Assembly (NCBI GenBank): GCA_900539345.1
Contig: UQBS01000002.1
Location: 1-64,000 of the forward strand
DNA length: 64,000 nt
Source of the DNA: an uncultured Coriobacteriaceae bacterium
GTDB lineage: Bacteria; Actinomycetota; Coriobacteriia; Coriobacteriales; UMGS124
Direction: 5' to 3'
Shown piece by piece: positions 8,680 through 17,341 of this stretch. Every line of letters begins with the position of its first letter. Position 1 is the first letter of the stretch. The notes below the pieces were generated by a model. It ran no database searches. It was not told where the DNA came from and saw only the letters and a list, made by a program, of their open reading frames with translations. A program made the position numbers and the translations under genes.

Positions 8680-11457
8680 ATGGAGTCGTTGTATCGCAAG
8701 TACCGCCCGCAGACGTTTGAGAGCATGGTGGGACAGAAGCATATCGTCTCGACCCTGCAGAACGCCCTGACGGACGGGCGCATGGCTCATGCCTACCTCT
8801 TCACGGGCCCGCGCGGTACCGGCAAGACCACTACGGCGCGCCTTTTGGCCAAGGCCCTCATGTGCGAGGCGGGCGGCGGTGCCGCCACGGCGCACCCCGA
8901 CGGCACGTGCGAGCAGTGCCAGGAGATTGCGCGTGGCACGCACCCCGATGTGTACGAGCTCGACGCCGCGTCGCGTACCGGCGTTGACAACGTGCGCGAC
9001 GAGATCATCAACCGCGTCGCCTTTGCCCCCACGCAGGGCCGCTACAAGGTCTATGTGATCGACGAGGTCCACATGCTCACCACCGCGGCGTTCAACGCGC
9101 TGCTCAAGACGTTGGAGGAGCCTCCGGCGCATGTGGTGTTCGTGCTGTGCACCACCGACCCGCAGAAGATTCCCGAGACGGTGCTGTCGCGCTGCCAGCG
9201 CCTGGAGTTCCACCGCATTTCCGACGCCGACATCGCCGAGCGCCTTGAGTTCGTGTGTACCTCCGAGGGTTTCGAATACGACAGTGAGGCACTGGCCCTC
9301 GTCGCCCGCCATGCGCGCGGTGGCCTGCGCGACGCCCTGTCGACGCTCGAGACGCTCTCGGTGCACGGCCGCGGCACCGTGCGTGTGGAAGACGCCCGCG
9401 AGTTGCTCGGCGAAGTGGCCGACGACACACTTTCGGGCATGGCCGAGCTTGTGGCCGCCCGCGATGTGGCCGGGTGCTTCGCCCGCGTGGACGAGATGAG
9501 CTCGCGCGGCATGGACATTGAGCAGTACGTACGCGACTTCACGCGCCACATGCGCAACGTCTACGTGGCCGCTGTGGCCGGCAAGGGTGCACTGCGCGAG
9601 GCGGCGAGGCCCGAGGAGTTCGTGGCCCAGGCCGCCAAGTTCGGCGGGGCTGACCGCCTCGCGTACATTCTTGATTTGCTCGGCGGCCTCGAGGACACCC
9701 TGCGTACCTCCACTGACCAGCGCCTCGACTTTGAGGTGGCGCTCACGAGGATGGCGCGTCCTAAGGCCGATCTGTCGCTTGAGGCGCTTGCAGCCCGCGT
9801 GGAGGCGCTCGAGGCCGAGCTTGCGGCCGTGAAGGCGGGCGGGGTCGCGGTGGCGGCGAGTGCGCCTGTGGCTGCGACGCAGCCCGCTGCCGCGCCTGCT
9901 GGTGGTGCGGGCCGGCTTGGCGGCGGGGTAGCTGCGCCCACGGCCGGTGCGGGTCAGCCTGGTGGCGGGGTTGCTGGGCAGGCAGCCGGAAGCAAGCTTC
10001 CCTCGTTTGCCCGCATGCCGCAGCAGTCGGCCGCCGCCGCCCAGGTTGCTCCAGCGGCTCCTGCGCCTGCCACGCGCCCTGCTGCCCCCTCAGCGCCCGC
10101 TGGGCAGCCTGCTGCTCAGGCAACGGCGGCTCCCACGCCTGTTGCGCAGCATGCGGTTCCTCAAGCCCCGAGCGCCCCTGCTCAGGCCGGCGCCTCGCAA
10201 CTGCCCTCGTTTGCGCGCATGCCGCAGCCTGGCGCCGCTTCGGCTGCTCCCACCGCTCCTCAACCTGCGGCTTCCCAGCAGCCGGCTGCCCCCGCGGCTG
10301 CTGCCCCGCAGGCGCCCGATGCCCACTGGGGGCAGATCTGCCAGGAGGCATGCGCCATCTTCAGGCCGGTCATTGCCCTGCTCAACAAGGTTACGGGCCA
10401 TTTCGACTCCGACGGTTCGCTCGTTATCGTCAATCCCGGCGGTGACTTCATTGGCAAGCAGCTGCAGACGCCCAACTCGATGAACGCCATCAAACAGGCG
10501 GCTGAGAAGGTCATGGGGCACGCGGTCGCCATCCGTGTCGAGGGCGCAGGTGCAGCACCCGGTCGCTCCGCGCGACCCTCCGCACCTGTCGCGGCGCCTG
10601 TGCAGGCGGCCCCGACCGCACGCCCCTCATTCGGCGCCCAGCCCAGGCAGTCTGCCGCTGCCTCGGCCGCAGCTGCTGCCGCGCCTGCGCGCGATGCCGC
10701 CCTGCCCGCCTTTGCGCGCATGCCGCAGCAACCTGCAGCTGCCGCTCAGCCCGCTGCTCCTGCCGCGCCGGCACAGAGCGCCGCTCTGCCTGCATTTGCC
10801 CGCATGCCGCAGACCGGCCAGGCCGCGCCTGCATCCCAGCCTGTGCCTGTTGCCCGAGACGCCGCCCTTCCTGCATTTGCCCGCATGCCGCAGGCCGCCT
10901 TCACCGCACCGGCACCTGCTGCCGGGAATAGGCCCGCTGCGCCGGCGCCTCAGCCTGTGGCCCCCGTCGACGAGGCTCCTGCCTTCGAGTTTGTGCCCGA
11001 CGACATGTACGACGGCTACCAGGACGTCTCTGCCGACGTTCCCGCCGACGGCTATGGCGCTCCTTGGGACGAGCCTGCGCCCGCCGAGGCCCAGCCCGCA
11101 GTGCCTACGTCGGCTCCTCGTCCCGCAGTTCCTGTGCCTGCACCCAGGCCTGCCGCACCCCAGCAGCCTGCCGGTTTCGGCTCGTCGCCTGCCGCTGCAG
11201 CCCCTGCTGCCCCTGCGTTTGCCGCTCCGTCGCAGCCAGCGGCCTCTGCTCCTGTTGCGCAGCCTGCGTTTGCTGCCCGTCCCGCTGCTCCAGTGCAGCC
11301 CGCAGCCTCGGCACCCGCGGCCCAGCCTGCAGCTTCGGCTCCTAGTGCGACCTTTGGTTCTCCCGCTCAGCCTGCGCCCGGCGAGGATTCAACCGCTTGG
11401 CTCTCCAAGCTCCTCGAGGCCGGCTTCGGCCAGCCCGTCAAGGTGACCCGCGAGTAA
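8680..11457 (+). CDS. dnaX: DNA polymerase III subunit gamma/tau
   Basis: Clamp-loader ATPase of the replisome, 925 residues, longer than usual. Residues 1-370 hold the AAA+ core: Walker A GPRGTGKTT, DEVHML (Walker B) and the SRC motif in VLSRCQRLEF. The zinc motif has only three cysteines (C, then GTCEQC); the place of the second usual cysteine is Asp. Most of the rest is an Ala/Pro/Gln-rich linker containing five near-identical LP(S/A)FARMPQ motifs, with a small folded tau-like segment (about residues 545-630) between the second and third. I chose the ATG at 8680 (AAGGAG upstream, MESLYRKYRPQTF) rather than upstream in-frame starts. No obvious slippery site for a gamma product is seen. Confidence 0.95.
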   Translation: MESLYRKYRPQTFESMVGQKHIVSTLQNALTDGRMAHAYLFTGPRGTGKTTTARLLAKALMCEAGGGAATAHPDGTCEQCQEIARGTHPDVYELDAASRTGVDNVRDEIINRVAFAPTQGRYKVYVIDEVHMLTTAAFNALLKTLEEPPAHVVFVLCTTDPQKIPETVLSRCQRLEFHRISDADIAERLEFVCTSEGFEYDSEALALVARHARGGLRDALSTLETLSVHGRGTVRVEDARELLGEVADDTLSGMAELVAARDVAGCFARVDEMSSRGMDIEQYVRDFTRHMRNVYVAAVAGKGALREAARPEEFVAQAAKFGGADRLAYILDLLGGLEDTLRTSTDQRLDFEVALTRMARPKADLSLEALAARVEALEAELAAVKAGGVAVAASAPVAATQPAAAPAGGAGRLGGGVAAPTAGAGQPGGGVAGQAAGSKLPSFARMPQQSAAAAQVAPAAPAPATRPAAPSAPAGQPAAQATAAPTPVAQHAVPQAPSAPAQAGASQLPSFARMPQPGAASAAPTAPQPAASQQPAAPAAAAPQAPDAHWGQICQEACAIFRPVIALLNKVTGHFDSDGSLVIVNPGGDFIGKQLQTPNSMNAIKQAAEKVMGHAVAIRVEGAGAAPGRSARPSAPVAAPVQAAPTARPSFGAQPRQSAAASAAAAAAPARDAALPAFARMPQQPAAAAQPAAPAAPAQSAALPAFARMPQTGQAAPASQPVPVARDAALPAFARMPQAAFTAPAPAAGNRPAAPAPQPVAPVDEAPAFEFVPDDMYDGYQDVSADVPADGYGAPWDEPAPAEAQPAVPTSAPRPAVPVPAPRPAAPQQPAGFGSSPAAAAPAAPAFAAPSQPAASAPVAQPAFAARPAAPVQPAASAPAAQPAASAPSATFGSPAQPAPGEDSTAWLSKLLEAGFGQPVKVTRE

Positions 11458-11485
11458 TCTCCGGCCACCATCAATTGCAAACCCC

Positions 11486-11531
11486 AAGCGCCGTCTGTCC
11501 CCCTTCGTCCGGGCAGGCGGCGCTTCCTTTT
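11486..11531 (+). terminator. dnaX terminator
   Basis: A long GC stem (AAGCGCCG with CGGCGCTT, plus inner pairs) around a CTTCGT loop, followed by CCTTTTG. Confidence 0.75.
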
Positions 11532-11557
11532 GTCAGCAGACAAGTATGTTGCCTGAA

Positions 11558-11621
11558 CTGTCACTCAGAATGACAGTTTTTGCCTAAATCTGTCACTCAG
11601 AATAACAGTTCAAGCTATACT
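11558..11621 (+). promoter_or_regulatory. Paired palindromic operator and promoter of the DUF4143 ATPase gene
   Basis: CTGTCACTCAGAATGACAG (11558-11576) recurs as CTGTCACTCAGAATAACAG (11590-11608), exactly 32 bp apart, about three helical turns. Each copy is an inverted repeat (CTGTCA...TGACAG). A -10 box TATACT lies at 11616-11621, so the second copy covers the -35 region, as expected for repression. The regulator is not known; self-regulation is only a guess. Confidence 0.65.
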
Positions 11622-11668
11622 GCCTTTATCCACTTGTCTCGCACGGAAGATTTTCATCGAGAGGATGT

Positions 11669-13042
11669 ATGTGCATGACTCAACTCAAACCGACGATTCT
11701 CCTGCTTATCCACGATTTTCACCAATCGGTCTTGCCGTCGGTTCGAGAGGGCCTCGTTTGCCGCGAGCTGTCGTTAGGGAAGCCTCTGCAGCCTAAAATC
11801 GGCAACCTCGTGAAGGTCGTCACGGGCATGCGTCGCAGCGGCAAGACGTTTCGTCTCTATCAAGCCATTATCGAGCTGCTTGACAGCGGTGTTCCTGCGG
11901 GGCGCATCTGTTACTTCAACTTTGATGACGAGAGGCTTAAGCCCTATCCTGCCGACATCGTCTCGCAGGTGTTGGAGACGTTCTATGAGCTGAATCCCGA
12001 GACGCGTTCCGAAGGGGCATATATCTTCTTCGACGAGGTTCAGGATGTCCCCGGGTGGGAGCTTGCGGCGCGCAGGATTGTTGACACCGAGAAGGTGACG
12101 ATGTACTTCACGGGTTCATCGTCTCGTTTGCTTTCCGATGACATTGCGACGGAGTTCAGGGGGCGCTCCATTGCCTATGAGCTGTTGCCTTACGGGTTTT
12201 CGGAATACCTTCAATCAAGAGGATTGGACGTACCGAGAGGGGCTGAGCTAGATTCCAAAACTGTCGCCTCACAGATGAAGGGCTCCTACCAGGCATTTCT
12301 GCTTGAAGGCGGCTTTCCTGCTGTATGTGGCCTCGATGAGATGGAACGCGTGCAGGTGCTTCAGGGGTATGTCCAATTCACCGTTGCCCGTGATCTCGTT
12401 GAGCGCCATGGTTACGCAAATGCCGCCTTTGTGCGAAACCTTGCTCGCAGCGTCGTGGCGTCTTCTGCCCGAGACTTTTCCATCAGTCGCGCTCACAACC
12501 AGGGAACATCTTCAGGCTATTCGCCGGGACGCGAAAAGATAGCCGAGATGCTCGATGCCATGGAGGACGCGCATTTGTCTTACGGCGTCTACGACTTCTC
12601 TCGCTCGCTTCAGCGCAGCCGCCTGCGCGGGTTCAAGGAATATGCCGTGGATACGGGCCTCTTCTATGCCATGAGCCCCGCAACCACGGATGGTCTCACG
12701 CGTGCTCTTGAGACATCGGTTTACCTCGAGTTACGTCGCCGCAGGCAAACGGGGAGGCGCGGGGAAGTTTCCATGCTCAAGCTTCCCAGCGGCAAAGAGG
12801 TTGACTTCATCTGGGGTGACGAGGCGTTCGGCACGGCCTTTGACCTTGTGCAAGTCTGTCTCAGCATGGACGACGAGCGTACAAAAGTGCGTGAAATCTC
12901 CGCCCTCGAAGAGGCAATGTCCCTCTTCCCCGGTGCTCGTGCAACAATCGTCACTCTCGACGAATATGGCACTGAAGCCACCTCCCATGGTGATATCCGC
13001 ATCGTCCCTGCCTGGAGATGGACGTTGGAAAAGACCACCTAA
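11669..13042 (+). CDS. AAA ATPase with C-terminal DUF4143
   Basis: A 457-residue stand-alone ATPase of the AAA_14/DUF4143 family. Walker A is GMRRSGKT (about residues 51-58), Walker B is YIFFDEVQDV, and the C-terminal nuclease-like DUF4143 region contains GKEVDFIW. The role of this widespread family is unestablished; members are often called accessory or defence-linked. ATG codons at 11669 and 11675 are both possible after GAGAGG. The gene is monocistronic, has its own paired operator, and is less GC-rich at the 5' end than its neighbours, which suggests acquired or mobile character. A GC hairpin at 13051-13094 follows it. Confidence 0.85.
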   Translation: MCMTQLKPTILLLIHDFHQSVLPSVREGLVCRELSLGKPLQPKIGNLVKVVTGMRRSGKTFRLYQAIIELLDSGVPAGRICYFNFDDERLKPYPADIVSQVLETFYELNPETRSEGAYIFFDEVQDVPGWELAARRIVDTEKVTMYFTGSSSRLLSDDIATEFRGRSIAYELLPYGFSEYLQSRGLDVPRGAELDSKTVASQMKGSYQAFLLEGGFPAVCGLDEMERVQVLQGYVQFTVARDLVERHGYANAAFVRNLARSVVASSARDFSISRAHNQGTSSGYSPGREKIAEMLDAMEDAHLSYGVYDFSRSLQRSRLRGFKEYAVDTGLFYAMSPATTDGLTRALETSVYLELRRRRQTGRRGEVSMLKLPSGKEVDFIWGDEAFGTAFDLVQVCLSMDDERTKVREISALEEAMSLFPGARATIVTLDEYGTEATSHGDIRIVPAWRWTLEKTT

Positions 13043-13141
13043 TAAAGGGTAAGCCCCGCCTGTCCCGGTTCATTATCGGAACAGGCGGGGCTTGCATGGA
13101 GTGGCTTTCGAACGGGGGTCTTTCGAACGAGGGAGTGCAAG

Positions 13142-13522
13142 CTACTCCGAAGGGTTGGAGAGATTGGCGTAAGCTGCGTTCTTGCTCTCATCGCCAATGA
13201 GTATGAGATTGGTTCCGTCAAGCTCATAGACGCCTGGCTTAGACTCAGGGGTGTTTTCATCGGAGGATTCTGCAACCACCGTCAGCCCGTCAAGATGTCC
13301 GATGCGTTTGCCTTTATCGGAGAAGATTGCTTTCTGCAGGTCGATGCCGGTATTGCTTGCGTCTGGATATGCGGCGCGCCCATAGCGCTGTCCGTCATAG
13401 ACAACCGAGTCGGGAAACTCGGAACTTTGCGAGAACGCGTGGAAGAGAACGAGGCCTCCCACGATTAAGAATACCAGGAGTCCAAGGATTGCAATTCGTG
13501 TTTCAAGGCTAGAGGGTTTCAT
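13142..13522 (-). CDS. Small membrane-anchored protein, function unknown
   Basis: A 126-residue protein starting MKPSSLETR, with one N-terminal membrane segment (about residues 10-30) and a predicted outside domain of about 95 residues. That domain is rich in Asp, Ser and Gly and contains VVYDGQRYGRAAYPD. I do not recognise the family. Its ATG overlaps the end of the upstream 50-codon ORF by 14 bases in another frame, suggesting translational coupling. The weak RBS fits that arrangement. Confidence 0.6.
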   Translation of the reverse strand: MKPSSLETRIAILGLLVFLIVGGLVLFHAFSQSSEFPDSVVYDGQRYGRAAYPDASNTGIDLQKAIFSDKGKRIGHLDGLTVVAESSDENTPESKPGVYELDGTNLILIGDESKNAAYANLSNPSE

Positions 13523-13661
13523 AATATCCCGGGGAATCTTCGTCGGCGCGAGCGAGGTCGGGAAGAGCGACGCCTGCCAGGCCAAGTCCAAATGTAGCTG
13601 AGGCAATGACGAACTGCCTTCTGGAGAAGGGTGCGCCATCGATTCGTTTCGGTGAATTCAT
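13509..13661 (-). CDS. 50-residue Tat-signal peptide ORF
   Basis: The ATG at 13661 has AGGA seven bases upstream and a good promoter further up. The product is almost wholly a twin-arginine signal: FSRRQFVIASATFGLG, a hydrophobic core and an ALPDLARADE-like cleavage region, leaving about ten residues of mature peptide. It could be an exported micropeptide, or the 5' end of a truncated Tat substrate whose body is lost. It overlaps the next gene by 14 bases. Confidence 0.5.
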   Translation of the reverse strand: MNSPKRIDGAPFSRRQFVIASATFGLGLAGVALPDLARADEDSPGYYETL

Positions 13662-13734
13662 GACGTCTTCCTGCTCAGTTGAGATGGGCTTACATTCACC
13701 CATCTATCGAATAGAAACGCCGAACGGAATTCAT

Positions 13735-13762
13735 AGTATACAGTATTGTTATGGTAAGTGAA
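13735..13762 (-). promoter_or_regulatory. Promoter for the two small minus-strand genes
   Basis: On the minus strand TTCACT (13762-13757) and TATACT (13740-13735) are 16 bases apart in a locally AT-rich stretch, about 75 bases before the 50-codon ORF. Confidence 0.5.
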
Positions 13763-13925
13763 CTTTAAAAAGTAACTTGCTCATGCGTCACCAGTCCCCT
13801 CCGTTCTTCTCGTGTCTTGCGGTCGTGGGGCTGGGCAGGGCGCAGGAGGGCGGGTACAGTGTGTGGGTTGGATTTATATGCTTGCGCGGCCATGTGGCCG
13901 CTCGACCACACGGGAGGAACTCTCT

Positions 13926-14234
13926 ATGGATATGTCCAAGATGCTCAAGCAGGCCAAGAAGATGCAGCAGCAGCTTGCCGACGTGCAGGACGGCCTCAAG
14001 GACGTCGTCGTGGAGGCCACGGCCGGCGGCGGCATGGTGAAGGCCGCGATGACCGGCGACGGCCAGCTCACCGGCATCACCATCGACCCCGAGGCCCTCA
14101 ACCCCGAGGACGTCGACCTTCTCCAGGACATGATCGTCGCCGCTGTGAACGAGGCTTCCAACAACGCCACGCAGGTTGCCAACCAGCGTATGGGCGCCAT
14201 CACCGGCGGCCTCAACATCCCGGGCCTGTTCTAA
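13926..14234 (+). CDS. ybaB: YbaB/EbfC nucleoid-associated protein
   Basis: Small DNA-binding protein of 102 residues. The long N-terminal helix (MSKMLKQAKKMQQQLADVQ) and the strands with VEATAGGGMVKA are typical of the YbaB fold. It binds DNA as a dimer and is commonly encoded between dnaX and recR; here dnaX is 2.5 kb upstream, separated by the ATPase gene. The ATG at 13926 follows GGGAGGAAC. recR begins 42 bases downstream, probably in the same transcript. Confidence 0.92.
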   Translation: MDMSKMLKQAKKMQQQLADVQDGLKDVVVEATAGGGMVKAAMTGDGQLTGITIDPEALNPEDVDLLQDMIVAAVNEASNNATQVANQRMGAITGGLNIPGLF

Positions 14235-14276
14235 TCCGGCTCGATTCCGAGTTCACGCACGACGCCGATACACGCG

Positions 14277-14870
14277 ATGGCTGACGAGACATTCACCAAC
14301 CTCATCGACGAGCTGGGCAGGCTTCCGGGCATCGGCCCCAAGTCTGCCCAGCGCATCGCCTATCACATCCTGCAGTCAGACACCGCCAGTGTCCAGCGTC
14401 TGGCCGACGCCCTCATGGACGTGAAGCGCACGGTGCACTTCTGCCCGCATTGCTTCAACTACGCCACGGGCAAGGTGTGCGCCATCTGCGCCGACCCGCG
14501 CCGCGACACCTCGCGCATCTGCGTGGTGGCCGAGCCCCGCGACGTGAGCGCCATCGAGCGTACGGGCGCCTTCAAGGGCGTCTACCACGTGCTGGGCGGC
14601 GTGATCAGCCCCATGGAGCGCAAGGGTCCCGACCAGCTGCACATCCGCGAGCTCATGGGACGCCTCGGCAGCGAGGACGTCTCCGAGGTCCTTATCGCCA
14701 CCAACCCCGACATTGAGGGCGAGACCACGGCCTCCTATCTCGCGCGCCTCATCAAGCCGCTCGACATCGAGGTCACGCGTCTGGCGAGCGGCCTGCCGGT
14801 GGGCGGCGAGCTCGAGTACGCCGACGAGGTCACGCTGGGCCGCGCCATCGAGGCACGCCGACAGCTGTAA
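14277..14870 (+). CDS. recR: Recombination protein RecR
   Basis: Recombinational repair protein of 197 residues that acts with RecO and RecF in loading RecA at gaps. It has an N-terminal helix-hairpin-helix (LGRLPGIGPKSAQR), a zinc finger (CPHCFNYATG, then CAIC) and a Toprim domain beginning ICVVAEPRDVSAIE. Length is normal. It directly follows ybaB, a common arrangement. Confidence 0.95.
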   Translation: MADETFTNLIDELGRLPGIGPKSAQRIAYHILQSDTASVQRLADALMDVKRTVHFCPHCFNYATGKVCAICADPRRDTSRICVVAEPRDVSAIERTGAFKGVYHVLGGVISPMERKGPDQLHIRELMGRLGSEDVSEVLIATNPDIEGETTASYLARLIKPLDIEVTRLASGLPVGGELEYADEVTLGRAIEARRQL

Positions 14871-15075
14871 GGCCTCGGGCCGCAGGCGCATAAGCACGTC
14901 TGCGCAGGCACCTGCGTGCGAGTGGGCGCCCTTGGCATGTGTACTGCATGTATTGGGCCCACATCGACACTGTGTGCCTGGAGCGGAAACAAAGCGGGCG
15001 TATATCATCTGCATCCGATGAGACAAACAGGGCCGTCCGCAGGGGCGGCCCTTCTAGTAGGAGAGGCGCAACCTT

Positions 15076-15609
15076 ATGCCCCTGGACAAGCGAAACATCG
15101 TGCTCGTGGGAATGCCGAGCGTGGGCAAATCCACCATCGGCGTGCTTATGGCCAAGCGCCTGCGCTACAACTTCACCGACACGGACATCACCATCCAGGT
15201 GGAAAACGACGGCACCTTGGCCGAGCTCATCGCGGCGCAGGGCAACGACGGTATGCTTGCGATGGAGGAGCGCGTGCTTTTGGACGTGCAGCCCTGCCGC
15301 ACCGTCATTGCCACGGGCGGCAGCGCCTGCTACAGCGCTCGTGCCATGGCACACCTGGCCACCACGGGTCCCGTCGTGTACCTGCGTGCCCCCTTCGAGG
15401 AGGTTGCGGCACGTGTGGGCGACATCGTGGCCCGCGGCGTGGTGATGCCTGAGGGCTTTACCTTCCGCGACCTGTACGACCAGCGTTGCGGCCTGTACGA
15501 GAAGTATGCCACCATCACCGTGGACATCGCGGGCTTGTCGGTGGAGGACTCGCTCGTGCGTGCCTGTGAGGCAATCGCGGCTTGGATGGGGTCCCACCCC
15601 CAGCAGTAA
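15076..15609 (+). CDS. aroK: Shikimate-kinase-like P-loop kinase
   Basis: A 177-residue P-loop kinase. Walker A is GMPSVGKST near the N-terminus, followed by the paired aspartates TDTDI and ATGGSAC, matching the shikimate kinase layout. In place of the usual shikimate-binding F-R after the lid-proximal helix there is GNDGMLAMEERVL with no arginine at that point, so the substrate may differ from shikimate. The reaction expected for the family is phosphorylation of shikimate by ATP. GGAGAGG precedes the ATG, and a hairpin at about 15030-15055 could act as an attenuator. No other aro genes are adjacent. Confidence 0.7.
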   Translation: MPLDKRNIVLVGMPSVGKSTIGVLMAKRLRYNFTDTDITIQVENDGTLAELIAAQGNDGMLAMEERVLLDVQPCRTVIATGGSACYSARAMAHLATTGPVVYLRAPFEEVAARVGDIVARGVVMPEGFTFRDLYDQRCGLYEKYATITVDIAGLSVEDSLVRACEAIAAWMGSHPQQ

Positions 15610-15635
15610 GCCGTCACCACTTTTGGTGTCATACA

Positions 15636-15678
15636 AAAAAAGAGGGCTCGCCGACCATCCGCCGGCGAGCCCTCTTTT
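15636..15678. terminator. Bidirectional terminator
   Basis: AGAGGGCTCGCCG (15641-15653) pairs with 15663-15675, with A-run before and T-run after, so it can serve the kinase gene on the plus strand and tRNA-Gln on the minus strand. Confidence 0.85.
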
Positions 15679-15742
15679 CATTGCTTTTGAAGCACCCCTT
15701 ATGCGCGAGCGTGCGCACGGGCTGCAGAAACTAGCAAAAAAC

Positions 15743-15817
15743 TGGCTGGGATAGAGGGAGTCGAACCCCCATACCGGGAACCAAAAACCCGTGTCCTAAC
15801 CATTGGACGATATCCCA
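15743..15817 (-). tRNA. tRNA-Gln(TTG)
   Basis: Minus-strand cloverleaf with acceptor TGGGATA/TATCCCA, T-arm GGGTTCGACTCCC and encoded CCA. The loop in CGGGTTTTTGGTTCCCG carries TTG at the anticodon place, matching actinobacterial glutamine tRNAs. 75 bases. Confidence 0.9.
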
Positions 15818-15967
15818 ATGCCGTTTGCCTGGCGCAGTATGCCGTAAATCGACTACTGTGCTACGTGACCGAAAATTGTACCAGCCTTAACGGCAGCGTC
15901 AAGGAGCGCTTTTATAGTGGTCCCAACTTTTACATGACCGCCGGCATTTACATGGTACGGAGCGAAC

Positions 15968-16378
15968 GTGAGCATCGATTCAATGAGGCGAGTGCTAAGG
16001 GGCAAGGCACGCGTCGCATTCCCCATTGCCTCTGTGCTGATAGCCATCCTCATCATAGCGAGTCCCTTCATGGGCGGCCCGCTTGCCTTTTTGCACGAGT
16101 TGGCGTTCGCGCGTTTCTGCATGTTCTGGTGCCTGGGAGTGTGCATCGTGCTCACCACGAGCGCCAGACCCCTTCGCCCGGCGGTGGTGGCGAGCATATC
16201 CACGGCAATATCCATCGTGGTGTCGGTTGTGCTGTACTTCTTGTACGAGCGCGTGGCCGACATTGTCATTGGCATTGCGCCGTTCTTCTTTTCATGCCTG
16301 TCGGGCGCCATCCTGGGCGCCCTTGCAGGCACGTGGCTCATTTATGCGTTGGTATACGCAGGAAACAACCGCAGTTAG
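15968..16378 (+). CDS. Small four-span membrane protein, function unknown
   Basis: A 136-residue protein with four hydrophobic segments (about 18-36, 44-62, 71-92 and 101-130) and short loops. I do not recognise a family. The start is a GTG at 15968 with GGAG six bases upstream. It stands alone and is convergent with the next gene; only 4 bases separate the stop codons, and no terminator is visible between them. Confidence 0.6.
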   Translation: MSIDSMRRVLRGKARVAFPIASVLIAILIIASPFMGGPLAFLHELAFARFCMFWCLGVCIVLTTSARPLRPAVVASISTAISIVVSVVLYFLYERVADIVIGIAPFFFSCLSGAILGALAGTWLIYALVYAGNNRS

Positions 16379-16382
16379 GGCG

Positions 16383-17321
16383 CTAGTTACTGCCGAGGGC
16401 GTCGCACAGGGCATCAACCACGGCGATGGCGGCGTTCTGCACCATGCGCGAGGTGACGGAGCCGTCGTAACGGTTGAGGTCGGCAAGTTCCAGGCGGATG
16501 AGGCTGGGGCGCGCGGACTGGTTGTCCAAGGCGGCGCGCAGCTTGCAACAGATGGGCGAGCCGTTCTGCACTACGATGTTAATCGCCCTTGCAGGCAGAA
16601 CGTCGCCGGCCTCCAGGGGAGCGGTGGCCAGAATCATCACGACGTCGCTGTTTTTGAGGTCGCGAAGCTCGCCATTGGTGAGTGCGTCGGAAAGGGTAAT
16701 GTGGGCATCGCTCGTGGTGGCGTATGCCACGTTCCAGATGCGGCTTGCCACGTTGCGGGCAATGGGGTCCGTCGCGCCGATGAGGATGCGGTTGGACTCA
16801 AGGACCTCCACGGCACGGGCAAGGCCCATATGGCCGTTGACGAAGTCGGGGTTGACCGACTTGCCCTGCCACACGTGGTGCAGGCGCTCGATGGCGTCGA
16901 AGGTGTCCTGGAAGGCCATGCCGTCGGCGGTGAGGCCCATGTTGGCCTGGAACTCCTTCACGGCGGCTTCGGTGTGAGGGCCGTAGAAGCCGTCGACCGT
17001 GCCGCATGAGAAGCCGAGCACATTGAGCGTCATCTGCAAGTGGCTCACGTCGGCACCGTGGAAGTAAGGAAGACGCAGGTAAAGCGTACGGTCGCCCATG
17101 TGATAGGTCTCGTCGACCAACACGATCCAGGCAACCTCGTCAATCTCGTCGGACATGGGGAGACCGTGCTGGGCACGGAAGGAGCGCACGGCGGCGGCCG
17201 TCGTGGGGCCAAACGCCTGGGCGATGCGCTCGTCATCGGAGATGGAGGCCCCCAGGTTGATGAGCCTCTGCTGTACGTCCTCGACTGCCGCCCCGATGAG
17301 TCCCGGCTTGATTGCGTCCAT
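16383..17321 (-). CDS. Peptidoglycan-binding protein with a degenerate-looking C-terminal domain
   Basis: A 312-residue protein with two peptidoglycan-binding type 1 domains (about residues 5-65 and 78-145; the second has DGFYGPHTEAAVKEFQ) and a C-terminal region of about 165 residues. The C-terminal part could be a divergent amidase-3-like fold, as in CwlM, but I cannot see its zinc ligands. No signal peptide is evident, again recalling the cytoplasmic CwlM. GGGAGGCAGCA precedes the ATG. It lies 20 bases downstream of the prenyl synthase gene, in one operon with it. Confidence 0.7.
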   Translation of the reverse strand: MDAIKPGLIGAAVEDVQQRLINLGASISDDERIAQAFGPTTAAAVRSFRAQHGLPMSDEIDEVAWIVLVDETYHMGDRTLYLRLPYFHGADVSHLQMTLNVLGFSCGTVDGFYGPHTEAAVKEFQANMGLTADGMAFQDTFDAIERLHHVWQGKSVNPDFVNGHMGLARAVEVLESNRILIGATDPIARNVASRIWNVAYATTSDAHITLSDALTNGELRDLKNSDVVMILATAPLEAGDVLPARAINIVVQNGSPICCKLRAALDNQSARPSLIRLELADLNRYDGSVTSRMVQNAAIAVVDALCDALGSN

Positions 17322-17341
17322 TGCTGCCTCCCGGAGTCAGA

